DNA of 64,000 bases from Maritalea myrionectae DSM 19524. GTDB taxonomy: Bacteria > Pseudomonadota > Alphaproteobacteria > Rhizobiales > Devosiaceae. Position 1 is the first letter of the stretch, and every line of letters begins with the position of its first letter. This document shows positions 20,148 to 28,257 of this stretch, piece after piece. The position numbers and the translations under genes are program-made. Where the stretch lies: positions 434,001-498,000 of the forward strand of contig NZ_AUHV01000002.1 of assembly GCF_000423365.1 (NCBI RefSeq). Reading direction: 5' to 3'. The notes under the pieces were generated by a model, which saw nothing but the letters and a program-made list of their open reading frames with translations, was not told where the DNA came from and did no database searches.

Positions 20148-21935
20148 ATGTTGCTATTTGCCAAACTGCTAAAACGGTTTCATCGCGATGAATCCGGCGC
20201 TTTTGCCGTCATTTTTGGCGTTATAGCCATTGTGCTGATCGCAACGGGGGGATCCGTTGTCGATTTCGTCGCGATCCAACAGAGCCGCGCCAATGCCCAA
20301 ATATCGTTGGATTCGGCAGTTTTGGCGCTGCAGCCCAAAATTCACACGCAAACAACCGCTCAGATCAAATCCACCACAGAGAAGCTACTACAGGAGAGCA
20401 TTGGTAGTAGCGAAGTGACGATCACCGTACTTGATCCTGTGGTTGATAAAGAGGCAGGTAGCCTGTTGCTGCAAGCCAAGATCAGTCGTCCAACATTTTT
20501 CGTTAAACTGGTTGGAATCGATAAAATGGAGGCTTTGTTGCGGGCCGAGGCCACGCGAGCGCGCAATCGCTTGGAAGTGGCCATGGTGCTCGACAATTCT
20601 GGCTCCATGGGCGGCACAAAAATCACGCGTTTGCGTGAGGCGGCCGCTTTGGCCGTTGACATTATTTCAGAGTATAAAGATTTCCCGGAAAAAGTATTTT
20701 TCGGCTTGGTGCCGTTCACGGATATGATCAAGGTTGATCCCTCATACCGTTATTCAGGTTGGATGGATACCAACGGCCTGTCATCCACGAGCTGGGATAA
20801 TTTTGACGATGACGACAATTCGAAAACAGGCCATGACGTCAGCAATGCGACGGATCGCCTAAGCCGTTTTGATCTTTATGATGCAATGCCCAACTTTACA
20901 TGGGAAGGCTGCGTTGAGGCGAGACCCCATAACACCTCCTTGCCCTTTGAACAGAGGCTGGACGTATATGACAAGGCCCCAACACCGTCTGATGGCGACA
21001 CCTATATTGTGCCTTTGTTCCAGCCCGACACGCCAGACGGCACCGGCTATCGGGTCAATTATTTGCCAGATACCAACCCCGCCTGCTCCACCAGCACCTC
21101 AACTGGCGAGTGTACAGAAACAGTTTGGACGGGGCGCTACGCATCGCCTGGTCGCAGTTCAAGCTATAATCCAGATTCCGGTTATCCAGGCAATGCAAAC
21201 AACACTTGCTCATGTACAGGCCGGACCATCACCTCTTCGTCCAGCTATTGGGATTGGTACTATGGCACCGTAACGCAGAGCACATGCCGTGTCCTTGGGT
21301 TGCGCGAACGTCAAGAGCGCATTTGTAAATATCAGGGCGTAACGCCTGCACAAATCGGCTATTCATCCCCGAATGGCAGCTGCACGGTTGACCCTGTCAC
21401 GCCTCTGACAAATGACATGAAAGACATTAAATCCAGAATCGCTGCAATGGACGCAAATGGGGGCACCAATATTCACATGGGTTCCATGTGGGGATGGCGC
21501 GTTCTGTCGCCAGGAGAACCTTTCACTCAAGGTGTGGGCTATGACAAGGGTGCCAGCAAAGTCATGATCATCATGACTGATGGTGAGAACACTGGTTACC
21601 CCTCGGGCGACAATTTCAACAACACCTATTACTATTCAATGTATGGCTTGTTTTATAATGGGCGGCTCGGCAATCTGGGCACAACCAGTGCGGAAGCGCG
21701 CACCGAAATGGATCGGCGCACGGTGCAGGTATGCGAGAATGCTAAAAATTCCGACCATGGCATTGAGATTTACACCATCGGTCTTGGCGTTTCATCGGGC
21801 ACGCCAAACTGGACGATGCTGACCAATTGCGCGACGGATGCGGGCAAAGCATACTTCCCGACTGATGCAAGTGAACTCAATGATGTATTCACTGCCATTG
21901 CCGATCAATTGAGCGATCTACGCCTGTCGCAATAG
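20148..21935 (+). CDS. TadG-like pilus/VWA domain protein
   Basis: Membrane-anchored protein of 595 residues. The N terminus has the TadE/TadG pattern, a basic stretch then DESGAFAVIFGVIAIVLIA as one hydrophobic segment. A von Willebrand A domain begins near residue 145 with the MIDAS motif DNSGSMGG and continues past MIIMTDGENT near residue 470. Between them lies a long insert rich in Ser, Thr, Tyr and Cys (about residues 300-400) that may form disulfides outside the cell. GTG at 20139 is an alternative start three codons upstream. The other tad genes are not in the window. Confidence 0.8.
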   Translation: MLLFAKLLKRFHRDESGAFAVIFGVIAIVLIATGGSVVDFVAIQQSRANAQISLDSAVLALQPKIHTQTTAQIKSTTEKLLQESIGSSEVTITVLDPVVDKEAGSLLLQAKISRPTFFVKLVGIDKMEALLRAEATRARNRLEVAMVLDNSGSMGGTKITRLREAAALAVDIISEYKDFPEKVFFGLVPFTDMIKVDPSYRYSGWMDTNGLSSTSWDNFDDDDNSKTGHDVSNATDRLSRFDLYDAMPNFTWEGCVEARPHNTSLPFEQRLDVYDKAPTPSDGDTYIVPLFQPDTPDGTGYRVNYLPDTNPACSTSTSTGECTETVWTGRYASPGRSSSYNPDSGYPGNANNTCSCTGRTITSSSSYWDWYYGTVTQSTCRVLGLRERQERICKYQGVTPAQIGYSSPNGSCTVDPVTPLTNDMKDIKSRIAAMDANGGTNIHMGSMWGWRVLSPGEPFTQGVGYDKGASKVMIIMTDGENTGYPSGDNFNNTYYYSMYGLFYNGRLGNLGTTSAEARTEMDRRTVQVCENAKNSDHGIEIYTIGLGVSSGTPNWTMLTNCATDAGKAYFPTDASELNDVFTAIADQLSDLRLSQ

Positions 21936-21959
21936 GGTCAAAACTGTTTTGGGGAAAGG

Positions 21960-22036
21960 TGGTACCGCCTCCCCGGATCGAACGGGGGACCTCTAGATCC
22001 ACAATCTAGCGCTCTAACCTACTGAGCTAAGGCGGC
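21960..22036 (-). tRNA. tRNA-His (GTG anticodon)
   Basis: Folds as a standard cloverleaf of 77 bases with encoded CCA. The acceptor stem is GCCGCCT/AGGCGGT, the anticodon loop TTGTGGA gives anticodon GTG, and the T arm is CCCCG-TTCGATC-CGGGG. The discriminator is A73, position 72 is U opposite G1, and the base before G1 is T, so no G-1 is encoded. This is the unusual alphaproteobacterial tRNA-His type; most bacteria have G-1:C73. Confidence 0.96.
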
Positions 22037-22259
22037 ACATCATTTGTGCGCGCGAACATAGGGCCAGACATTTGAATTGGCAAGAGGGCAAAAGCCGCTC
22101 TTTCAAAAAAAATTTCAGTTTTTCATTTTAACCATGAAAATGGTCTTTTCCATTGCAAAGGGCCCATATGCTGGACGGCTGCGCCTATAGAATATATTAA
22201 GAAAACGTAAATTTTTCCACCTAAGCTGGTGATAAACCTTGGCAAGGCCCTGACAATAT

Positions 22260-25235
22260 ATGCGTACACATTGGGTACATAGCGAAATTGGCAAGCGCGT
22301 GTTGAGCTACACACTCGATCCTAGACCCGTTTGGTTTTGGGATGAGGACGGTTCGCGCCTTTTGTGGCGCAATCTCGCCGCACGTTTGTTCCGCACCAAA
22401 GCCAAGAAAAAAAGCGTTAAGCTGATGCCCGATCCCGTCCCCCTGCGCGGACAAATCAATCGTTTGATCCGGTTGGGCGCACATGGCCGCGCAAGCCTGT
22501 CACGCATGCGGTTCCAAATTGGCAAAAAACCTGTCTCTACCACTTGTAGCTGCATTCCGCTGCTCAATGATGATCTGACCGGGTTGCTGGTGATTTCATC
22601 CGATACAATCGATCCGAAATTCTTCAGCGGCGACGCGTATGATCTGGCGGCGAGCGCCCAGATGTTCCGTCCGGAATTGGATTATGTGGTCATCGATGAC
22701 AGCCATGAGGTCGTGGCTGGTGCTTGCGCACAGCAGGATGAGGATCAGGAACAACCTGATATTGCGGCCATAGATTTGGAACTGCTTGAACAAGGGGCCA
22801 CTGCCCAATTTGACATTTCTGCCCGCGCTAGAATGCTGATCTTTGAGCCTGGCATGTTGTTGGACCTGTCAGAAATGGGGGCCGACGCCCTTTCCTCACC
22901 GGTGGACAGCACGGAACCCTTGAACACTGAACCCGAAGACGGCTTGCTGGACCAGTTGGACAGTGATCTGCCAACGGATGAAGAAAAGCACGTATCAGAC
23001 AAAACGGCAGAGGAATCTGCCGACGAAAAAGCGGCGCATGACGAGGCGGCAGACGAAACTGGTGTCAACGAAGATGATGCCACCGATCTGCCCCACGATT
23101 TAACGGAATTGATCGATCATTTGTACCAAGCTGATCGCGGCTTGATCGACTCTTCTGACAAACTCACCTCGCTTGAAGTCGATGAAATGTCTGAAGATTT
23201 GGCGGCTGATCCTGAAGATGCAGAAATCGCCGAAGATGAAGCCACGTCAGCCGACATTGGCGACGACCAGGATTCCACCCAAAGCAATACGCAGCTCTGG
23301 ACGATTCGGGCGACACACAAGCTCACCGAAAAACAGGAAAGCACCGAATCAAGCGTTGCTCCCCTCGTCAATAACTCAGACAACGACCAGAGCATTTCAG
23401 AAGCAGTCGATGACAAATCGACGATTGCTGCAAACCCTGTTGGCGAACCTGACCCGACTGCCCGCTATAATTTTGAAGAATTGTCGCGGGTGCTGCGGGA
23501 ACGGGTTGGCCCTGACGACACAATCGAAAATGCGGATGGCCAGAGTAACGTCGAGGCGGAAGACAAACGGCCTACGCCCGGCACGCCGCCTGCAAGCGAG
23601 CGTGAGGCCGCAGCGCAACTGATTGCGAACGGTATACCGGAAAATGCAATGGACGCCCCTGCCAACCCGCAAAATGGCAAGAATGGCCGACGCCGCCGCC
23701 CAGCGGAGCACGTGCAACCGGAACCGCAGGTAGATCCATCTGTTTCTGGCGCGTTGGTGGCACTAAGCGATGAGACTTTGGTGCTCAACCGCTTGCCCCT
23801 CGGCATCCTCCTGTTCCGGGATCAGGAGTTATTGTTTACCAATCGGGCGATGGCGGAACTTGCCGGGTATAAAACCAGCACTGAACTGCGCCAAGCTGGC
23901 TTTGATCAGATTTTTCCGCGTGCAGACGAAGATGATGCGAGCGTTGGCCCCGTGACCAAATTGGTGCGCAAGGATGGCAGCGAAGTCGCCGTGGTGGCGC
24001 GGCTTCAGATCACCACATGGCAGGGCAAATCTGCTTATATGCTGACGGCGCGCGAAGATGATCGGCACGACCCGATTGCCTTGCCGGAAATAGACACTGA
24101 TCACGCGGCAGATGTCGACGTGTCCAGCTTTGTTGGTGGCGCCACCTCAGCTTCGGCGCTCGACATTGAACTGATTGAACGCTTGGTCACAGACGCGCAC
24201 CAAGGGTTGGTCATTTTGGACAATCGCGGCCACGTCACCAATGTCTCGGATCAAGCAGTGGCCCTGATCGGCCCCAGCCGAGATTTAATGCTGGATCGCA
24301 CCTTGATGGAATATATCGACGCGGATAGCCGCTCGAACTATTTTGGCTTGCTTGCCGGCACCAAGCAGGACGAAAAAGTGTATCTTTTTGCTGGCGCGGC
24401 TCATTGCGCCATCCGGTTTTTGCGCCACCCACTTGGCGACGGGGACGATTTTAAATTGATCGGTGTGGTTTATGAGAAATCTGAGGTGCCAACACCGGCA
24501 ACAGATATCGACATTGCTGAACAAGACGCTGAAACAGACCTTTTGCCGCTCATCAGCCGCGAAATACGCCGCCCCTTGGCAACGATTTCCGGTTTCAACA
24601 GCCTTATGCATGATGAGGCTTACGGCCCTATCGGCAATGATCGCTATAAAGAATATGTCAAAGACATTCAGTTGGCGACCAAACGCCTGGAACGTGTTGT
24701 TGGTGAGTTGGACGATCTCAGCCGCTATCGCGACGGCACATATGAATTGGAAAATGCGCAGATTGACTTAGGTGACTTGCTGACACAGTGCATTGGCAAA
24801 ATTCGGACCCAAGCGAACGCCCAACAGGTGTTTGTACGCAGCGCCATCCCGGATGCTCAATATTTGATTGAAGCGGACCAAAAACTTCTCAGCCAAACCA
24901 TCATGAATTTGCTGGCGAGCGCGGTCACCCTTAGCCCTCCGGGCAGCAATGTTATTGTTAGCGCCATTCGGGAAGATAATGGTGACGTGTCGGTTCATGT
25001 GCGCGACAATGGGAGCAATCAGGTGGACAGGGGTGAGAAATTCGCTGTGTTCCACCACAATAGCGGCGATGGGAAAGAAGCCGGCACCACTGCGAGTTCG
25101 GCGGTAGGGCTTTCCCTTACGCAGTCACTGGCGCGCGCCAACTCGTTTGGCCTGTCGTTTGACCCGCTCGGTGACAATGGCATGATGATGGCCTTGCGCA
25201 TTCCTGGCCACCGCATCCAAAAATCAAACAGCTGA
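22260..25235 (+). CDS. PdhS/PleC-type PAS histidine kinase homologue lacking the phospho-histidine
   Basis: A 991-residue soluble protein. An N-terminal PAS-like region (about 15-120) begins RPVWFWDEDGSRLLW, followed by a long acidic low-complexity stretch (about 150-500). Two PAS domains follow (about 505-600 and 640-745), then a HisKA-like helix pair (about 760-830) and an ATPase-like domain (about 850-985). GPIGNDRYKEYVKDI marks the PdhS/PleC/DivJ family. The phosphoacceptor His is R767 in ISREIRRP, the second N-box Asn is S887, and the G1 box reads DNGSNQ. It is therefore probably a pseudokinase or scaffold acting in cell-cycle or polarity signalling, comparable in principle to DivL. Confidence 0.82.
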   Translation: MRTHWVHSEIGKRVLSYTLDPRPVWFWDEDGSRLLWRNLAARLFRTKAKKKSVKLMPDPVPLRGQINRLIRLGAHGRASLSRMRFQIGKKPVSTTCSCIPLLNDDLTGLLVISSDTIDPKFFSGDAYDLAASAQMFRPELDYVVIDDSHEVVAGACAQQDEDQEQPDIAAIDLELLEQGATAQFDISARARMLIFEPGMLLDLSEMGADALSSPVDSTEPLNTEPEDGLLDQLDSDLPTDEEKHVSDKTAEESADEKAAHDEAADETGVNEDDATDLPHDLTELIDHLYQADRGLIDSSDKLTSLEVDEMSEDLAADPEDAEIAEDEATSADIGDDQDSTQSNTQLWTIRATHKLTEKQESTESSVAPLVNNSDNDQSISEAVDDKSTIAANPVGEPDPTARYNFEELSRVLRERVGPDDTIENADGQSNVEAEDKRPTPGTPPASEREAAAQLIANGIPENAMDAPANPQNGKNGRRRRPAEHVQPEPQVDPSVSGALVALSDETLVLNRLPLGILLFRDQELLFTNRAMAELAGYKTSTELRQAGFDQIFPRADEDDASVGPVTKLVRKDGSEVAVVARLQITTWQGKSAYMLTAREDDRHDPIALPEIDTDHAADVDVSSFVGGATSASALDIELIERLVTDAHQGLVILDNRGHVTNVSDQAVALIGPSRDLMLDRTLMEYIDADSRSNYFGLLAGTKQDEKVYLFAGAAHCAIRFLRHPLGDGDDFKLIGVVYEKSEVPTPATDIDIAEQDAETDLLPLISREIRRPLATISGFNSLMHDEAYGPIGNDRYKEYVKDIQLATKRLERVVGELDDLSRYRDGTYELENAQIDLGDLLTQCIGKIRTQANAQQVFVRSAIPDAQYLIEADQKLLSQTIMNLLASAVTLSPPGSNVIVSAIREDNGDVSVHVRDNGSNQVDRGEKFAVFHHNSGDGKEAGTTASSAVGLSLTQSLARANSFGLSFDPLGDNGMMMALRIPGHRIQKSNS

Positions 25236-25297
25236 TCGCAATACACATTGCGACATTCCGTCACACCGAATTGGGATCGCGGTCGCGCCGTAAAACC

Positions 25298-25317
25298 GGA
25301 AAATATGGAGATTTTCC
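25298..25317. other. Small hairpin in the fbpA leader region
   Basis: GGAAAAT and ATTTTCC with a 6-base loop, about 140 bases upstream of fbpA. There is no T-run on either side, so it is more likely an operator or RNA structure than a terminator. No Fur or Irr box was recognised in the gap 25236-25455. Confidence 0.25.
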
Positions 25318-25455
25318 CTCCAGTTTAGAACGGTTGTAAAAAGCGCCCTTTTTTCGGCGGTTTTTGCCACTAGGGCTTGATTGACATTGAGCATTCATTT
25401 GCGCAAAACCAACGCAACCGACGGGCCTTAACCCCGGATAAACAGGAGCGAAATA

Positions 25456-26481
25456 ATGAAAAGAACACTTATCCTCGCCGCACTTGGCGCAGCATCATTT
25501 GGCGCAACAAATGTACAAGCTGAAGAAGTGAACATTTACAGCTTGCGTCAGCCAGAGCTTTTGGCACCGCTGACCGCAGCGTTTGAAGAAAAGACCGGCA
25601 TCAAAACCAACGTGTTGTTTGTGAAGGACGGCGTTGTTGACCGCGTCGCCTCTGAGGGCGAAAACTCTCCAGCAGATGTGGTGATGACTGTTGATATCGG
25701 TCGCTTGGATGCCGCTAAACAAGCCGGCATTTGGCAGCCTATCCCACAGGATATTACAGCAGATGTGCCAGCCAATTTTGTGGAACCGGATGGTGCATGG
25801 GTGGCGCTGACAGCGCGGGCCCGCGTATTCTATGTTTCAAAAGATCGTGTTGATGCCGAAAATCTTTCTTATGCCGATTTGGCCTCTGACGAATGGGCTG
25901 GCCGTGTTTGCACCCGCTCCGGGCAGCACGCCTATTCAATCGGCCTAGTGGCCAGCCAAATCGCCCATAATGGCGAAGAAGCCACAAAAGAATGGCTCGA
26001 AGGCGTACGTGATAATCTTGCGCGCAAGCCAACAGGCAATGACCGTGCGCAAGTACAAGCCATCTATTCTGGCGAATGTGACCTTGCCATCGGCAACACA
26101 TATTACATGGGCAAAATGCTGACCAACGATGCCGAGCCTGAGCAAAAAGAATGGGCTGCTTCTGTTCGTTTGGTTTACCCAGATGCCGAGCAAAGCAAAA
26201 CCCACGTGAACATTTCAGGTGTTGTTTTGGCCAAGCATGCGCCAAATGAAGACGCCGCAAAACAGTTCATCGACTTTTTGCTTTCAGACGAAGCGCAAGC
26301 GATTTATGCTGAAACCAACTTTGAATTCCCAATTATGCCAGGTGTAGAAGCATCTGACTTGGTACAAAGCTGGGGCGAATTGAAAGCGGATTCCTTGCCA
26401 CTGGCCGAAATTGCAGATAAACGCGATGAAGCAAGCAAATTGGTGGATGAAGTCAAGTTTGACGAAGGTCCACAAAACTAA
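25456..26481 (+). CDS. Ferric-iron ABC transporter, periplasmic binding protein
   Basis: Captures ferric iron in the periplasm (FbpA/FutA/AfuA family); 341 residues with a signal peptide (about 1-22, ending NVQAEE). Typical segments are VNIYSLRQPELLAPL at the start of the mature protein, FVKDGVVDRVASEG and the C-terminal lobe NTYYMGKML with paired Tyr residues that are usual iron ligands. A ribosome site ACAGGAGCG precedes the ATG. The permease follows; the ATPase gene of the system is not adjacent. Codons show the bias of an abundant protein. Confidence 0.92.
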   Translation: MKRTLILAALGAASFGATNVQAEEVNIYSLRQPELLAPLTAAFEEKTGIKTNVLFVKDGVVDRVASEGENSPADVVMTVDIGRLDAAKQAGIWQPIPQDITADVPANFVEPDGAWVALTARARVFYVSKDRVDAENLSYADLASDEWAGRVCTRSGQHAYSIGLVASQIAHNGEEATKEWLEGVRDNLARKPTGNDRAQVQAIYSGECDLAIGNTYYMGKMLTNDAEPEQKEWAASVRLVYPDAEQSKTHVNISGVVLAKHAPNEDAAKQFIDFLLSDEAQAIYAETNFEFPIMPGVEASDLVQSWGELKADSLPLAEIADKRDEASKLVDEVKFDEGPQN

Positions 26482-26517
26482 TGGGGTTGACCTATTAAAG
26501 GTACCGACAGCCAAAGT

Positions 26518-28149
26518 TTGAATAGTTTGAAAGGCGCGTTTACGCGCCTTTCTTTCGTTCAATTGGTCATCATCTTTTTGATGGCGTTGCCCATTCTGGC
26601 GCTTGCATTTCTCGCCCTTGGCCGATTTAGCGTTGAAGGTGGCCTTTTCTCGCGCATGCTGCCCGTTGCGCTGACCGAAACGGGCCTGTTGCTGCTTTTT
26701 GTTGGCGTCTTCACCGCCATCGTCGGGTTAATGAGTGCGTGGCTTGTCTCATCATTTGAATTCCCTGGACGAAAGCTTTTCCAGTGGGCTTTTATCCTTC
26801 CTTTGGCGATACCCACCTATATCTCAGCCTATGCTTGGGTGGAGGTGATGGAATTTACCGGCCCCATTCAAACGACAATTCGTGCCGTTACTGGTGCAAA
26901 GACCATCCGCGAATACTGGTTTCCAGACATCCGCTCGCTCGAGGGCGCTGCGATTGTCATGAGCCTTGTGCTTTACCCCTATGTTTATTTGAGCTGCCGC
27001 GCCTTCTTCCTGATGCAGTCTGGCGCTTTGGTTGCGGCCAGCCGGGCGCTTGGCGCCAATGCGTGGCGCACATTCTTTGCTATTATTCTGCCCCTCTCCC
27101 GCCCGGCCTTGATCGTCGGTGTCACCTTGGCCCTGATGGAAGTGCTCAATGATGTGGGCGCGGTGGAGTTTTTCGGCGTCAATTCCATCACCAAGATTGT
27201 GTATACAACCTGGCTCAACCGCTCCAACCTGCCCGGTGCGGCACAATTGGCCCTTACCGCGATCCTTTTGATCGGCACCCTGATCTGGCTGGAGCAATAT
27301 GCTCGCCGCCGCCGCGATTACCTGACCCGGCGTGATTCCCGCGTGCCGCCATCGCTGATCAAACTCAGCATGCCCGTTGGCTTGCTGGTCACCGCCTTTT
27401 GCGCCGGTGTTGTTTTTCTGGGATTTGGCGTGCCCGTTTTGGAGTTGCTGTCGACCTCGATCAACCGCGTAATGCGCGGCGCGTTGCGGCCTGCGATTTG
27501 GCCGGCCTTTATCAACACCATCATGTTGGCCGCAGGCGGCGCACTCTTGTGCGTTTCGATCGGCTATTTCACCGCGCGCAAAATGATCAATCGCGACGGC
27601 CGTGGCGGCTGGTCGTTTCTCGCCACCTTTGGCTACGCGGTGCCCGGCACCATTTTGGCCATCGGTATTCTGGTCCCATTGGGCTTTTTGGATGGATTGA
27701 TCAATGATGGCACACGCGCCATTTGGGGCGTCACTGTTGGCCTGATCCTATCTGGCTCACCCATCGCCATCCTTTATGCCTATACAGTGCGGTTCTTAAC
27801 GGTTAGCCACAATAATATTGAAGCCGCCATGAAAAAGCGTGGCCTCAACCTGCTTGATGCCAGCCATATTTTGGGGGCCAACAAATGGCGCACACTGATC
27901 GAAATTGATCTGCCCACCTTGCGCCCCGCGCTGGTGGCGGCAATGACGTTGGTGTTTGTGGAATGCATCAAAGAGCTGCCCGCCACCTTGTTGCTGCGCC
28001 CCATTGGCTTAGAAACCCTTTCAACTTTCGTTTATGCTGAGGCCAGCATTGAGAACTTTGAAGCGGCGGCGGTTCCTGCATTGTTGATCGTTCTAATCGC
28101 CCTCGTTCCGGCCATTTTGGGTGGTCGGTTGCAAGGCAATCACAGCTAA
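26518..28149 (+). CDS. Ferric-iron ABC transporter, fused permease
   Basis: Inner-membrane permease of the FbpB type, 543 residues, with two permease halves each carrying a BPD-transport EAA loop (SRALGANAWRTFFAIILPLS in the first, ASHILGANKWRTLIEIDLPT in the second). About twelve hydrophobic segments are visible. The start is uncertain: TTG 26518 keeps the whole first helix, while ATG 26581 would cut it, and an ATT at 26494 has GGGG ahead. A perfect hairpin (26529-26552) overlaps the first codons. No ATPase gene follows, so the system must use one encoded elsewhere. Confidence 0.88.
   Translation: MNSLKGAFTRLSFVQLVIIFLMALPILALAFLALGRFSVEGGLFSRMLPVALTETGLLLLFVGVFTAIVGLMSAWLVSSFEFPGRKLFQWAFILPLAIPTYISAYAWVEVMEFTGPIQTTIRAVTGAKTIREYWFPDIRSLEGAAIVMSLVLYPYVYLSCRAFFLMQSGALVAASRALGANAWRTFFAIILPLSRPALIVGVTLALMEVLNDVGAVEFFGVNSITKIVYTTWLNRSNLPGAAQLALTAILLIGTLIWLEQYARRRRDYLTRRDSRVPPSLIKLSMPVGLLVTAFCAGVVFLGFGVPVLELLSTSINRVMRGALRPAIWPAFINTIMLAAGGALLCVSIGYFTARKMINRDGRGGWSFLATFGYAVPGTILAIGILVPLGFLDGLINDGTRAIWGVTVGLILSGSPIAILYAYTVRFLTVSHNNIEAAMKKRGLNLLDASHILGANKWRTLIEIDLPTLRPALVAAMTLVFVECIKELPATLLLRPIGLETLSTFVYAEASIENFEAAAVPALLIVLIALVPAILGGRLQGNHS
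26529..26552 (+). terminator. Intercistronic hairpin between binding protein and permease
   Basis: GAAAGGCGCG and CGCGCCTTTC form a perfect 10-base stem around TTTA, followed by TTTCG. It lies 48 bases after the binding-protein stop. It may act as a partial terminator or 3' stabiliser that raises binding protein over permease. Confidence 0.6.
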
Positions 28150-28257
28150 TCATCGGCGACCAATTCACCAGACGGTCAAATAATTCTTATTTTGCGCCCT
28201 TTTCATCTGATCATGTTCTCCTATAAAAGAGGGGAAATTCTATGGGAGCGAATATCC

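Noticed and set aside
22260-25235. Kinase gene considered as a decayed pseudogene
   Set aside because: The frame is intact over 991 codons with conserved PAS and HisKA helices; only the catalytic residues are changed, which points to a working pseudokinase.
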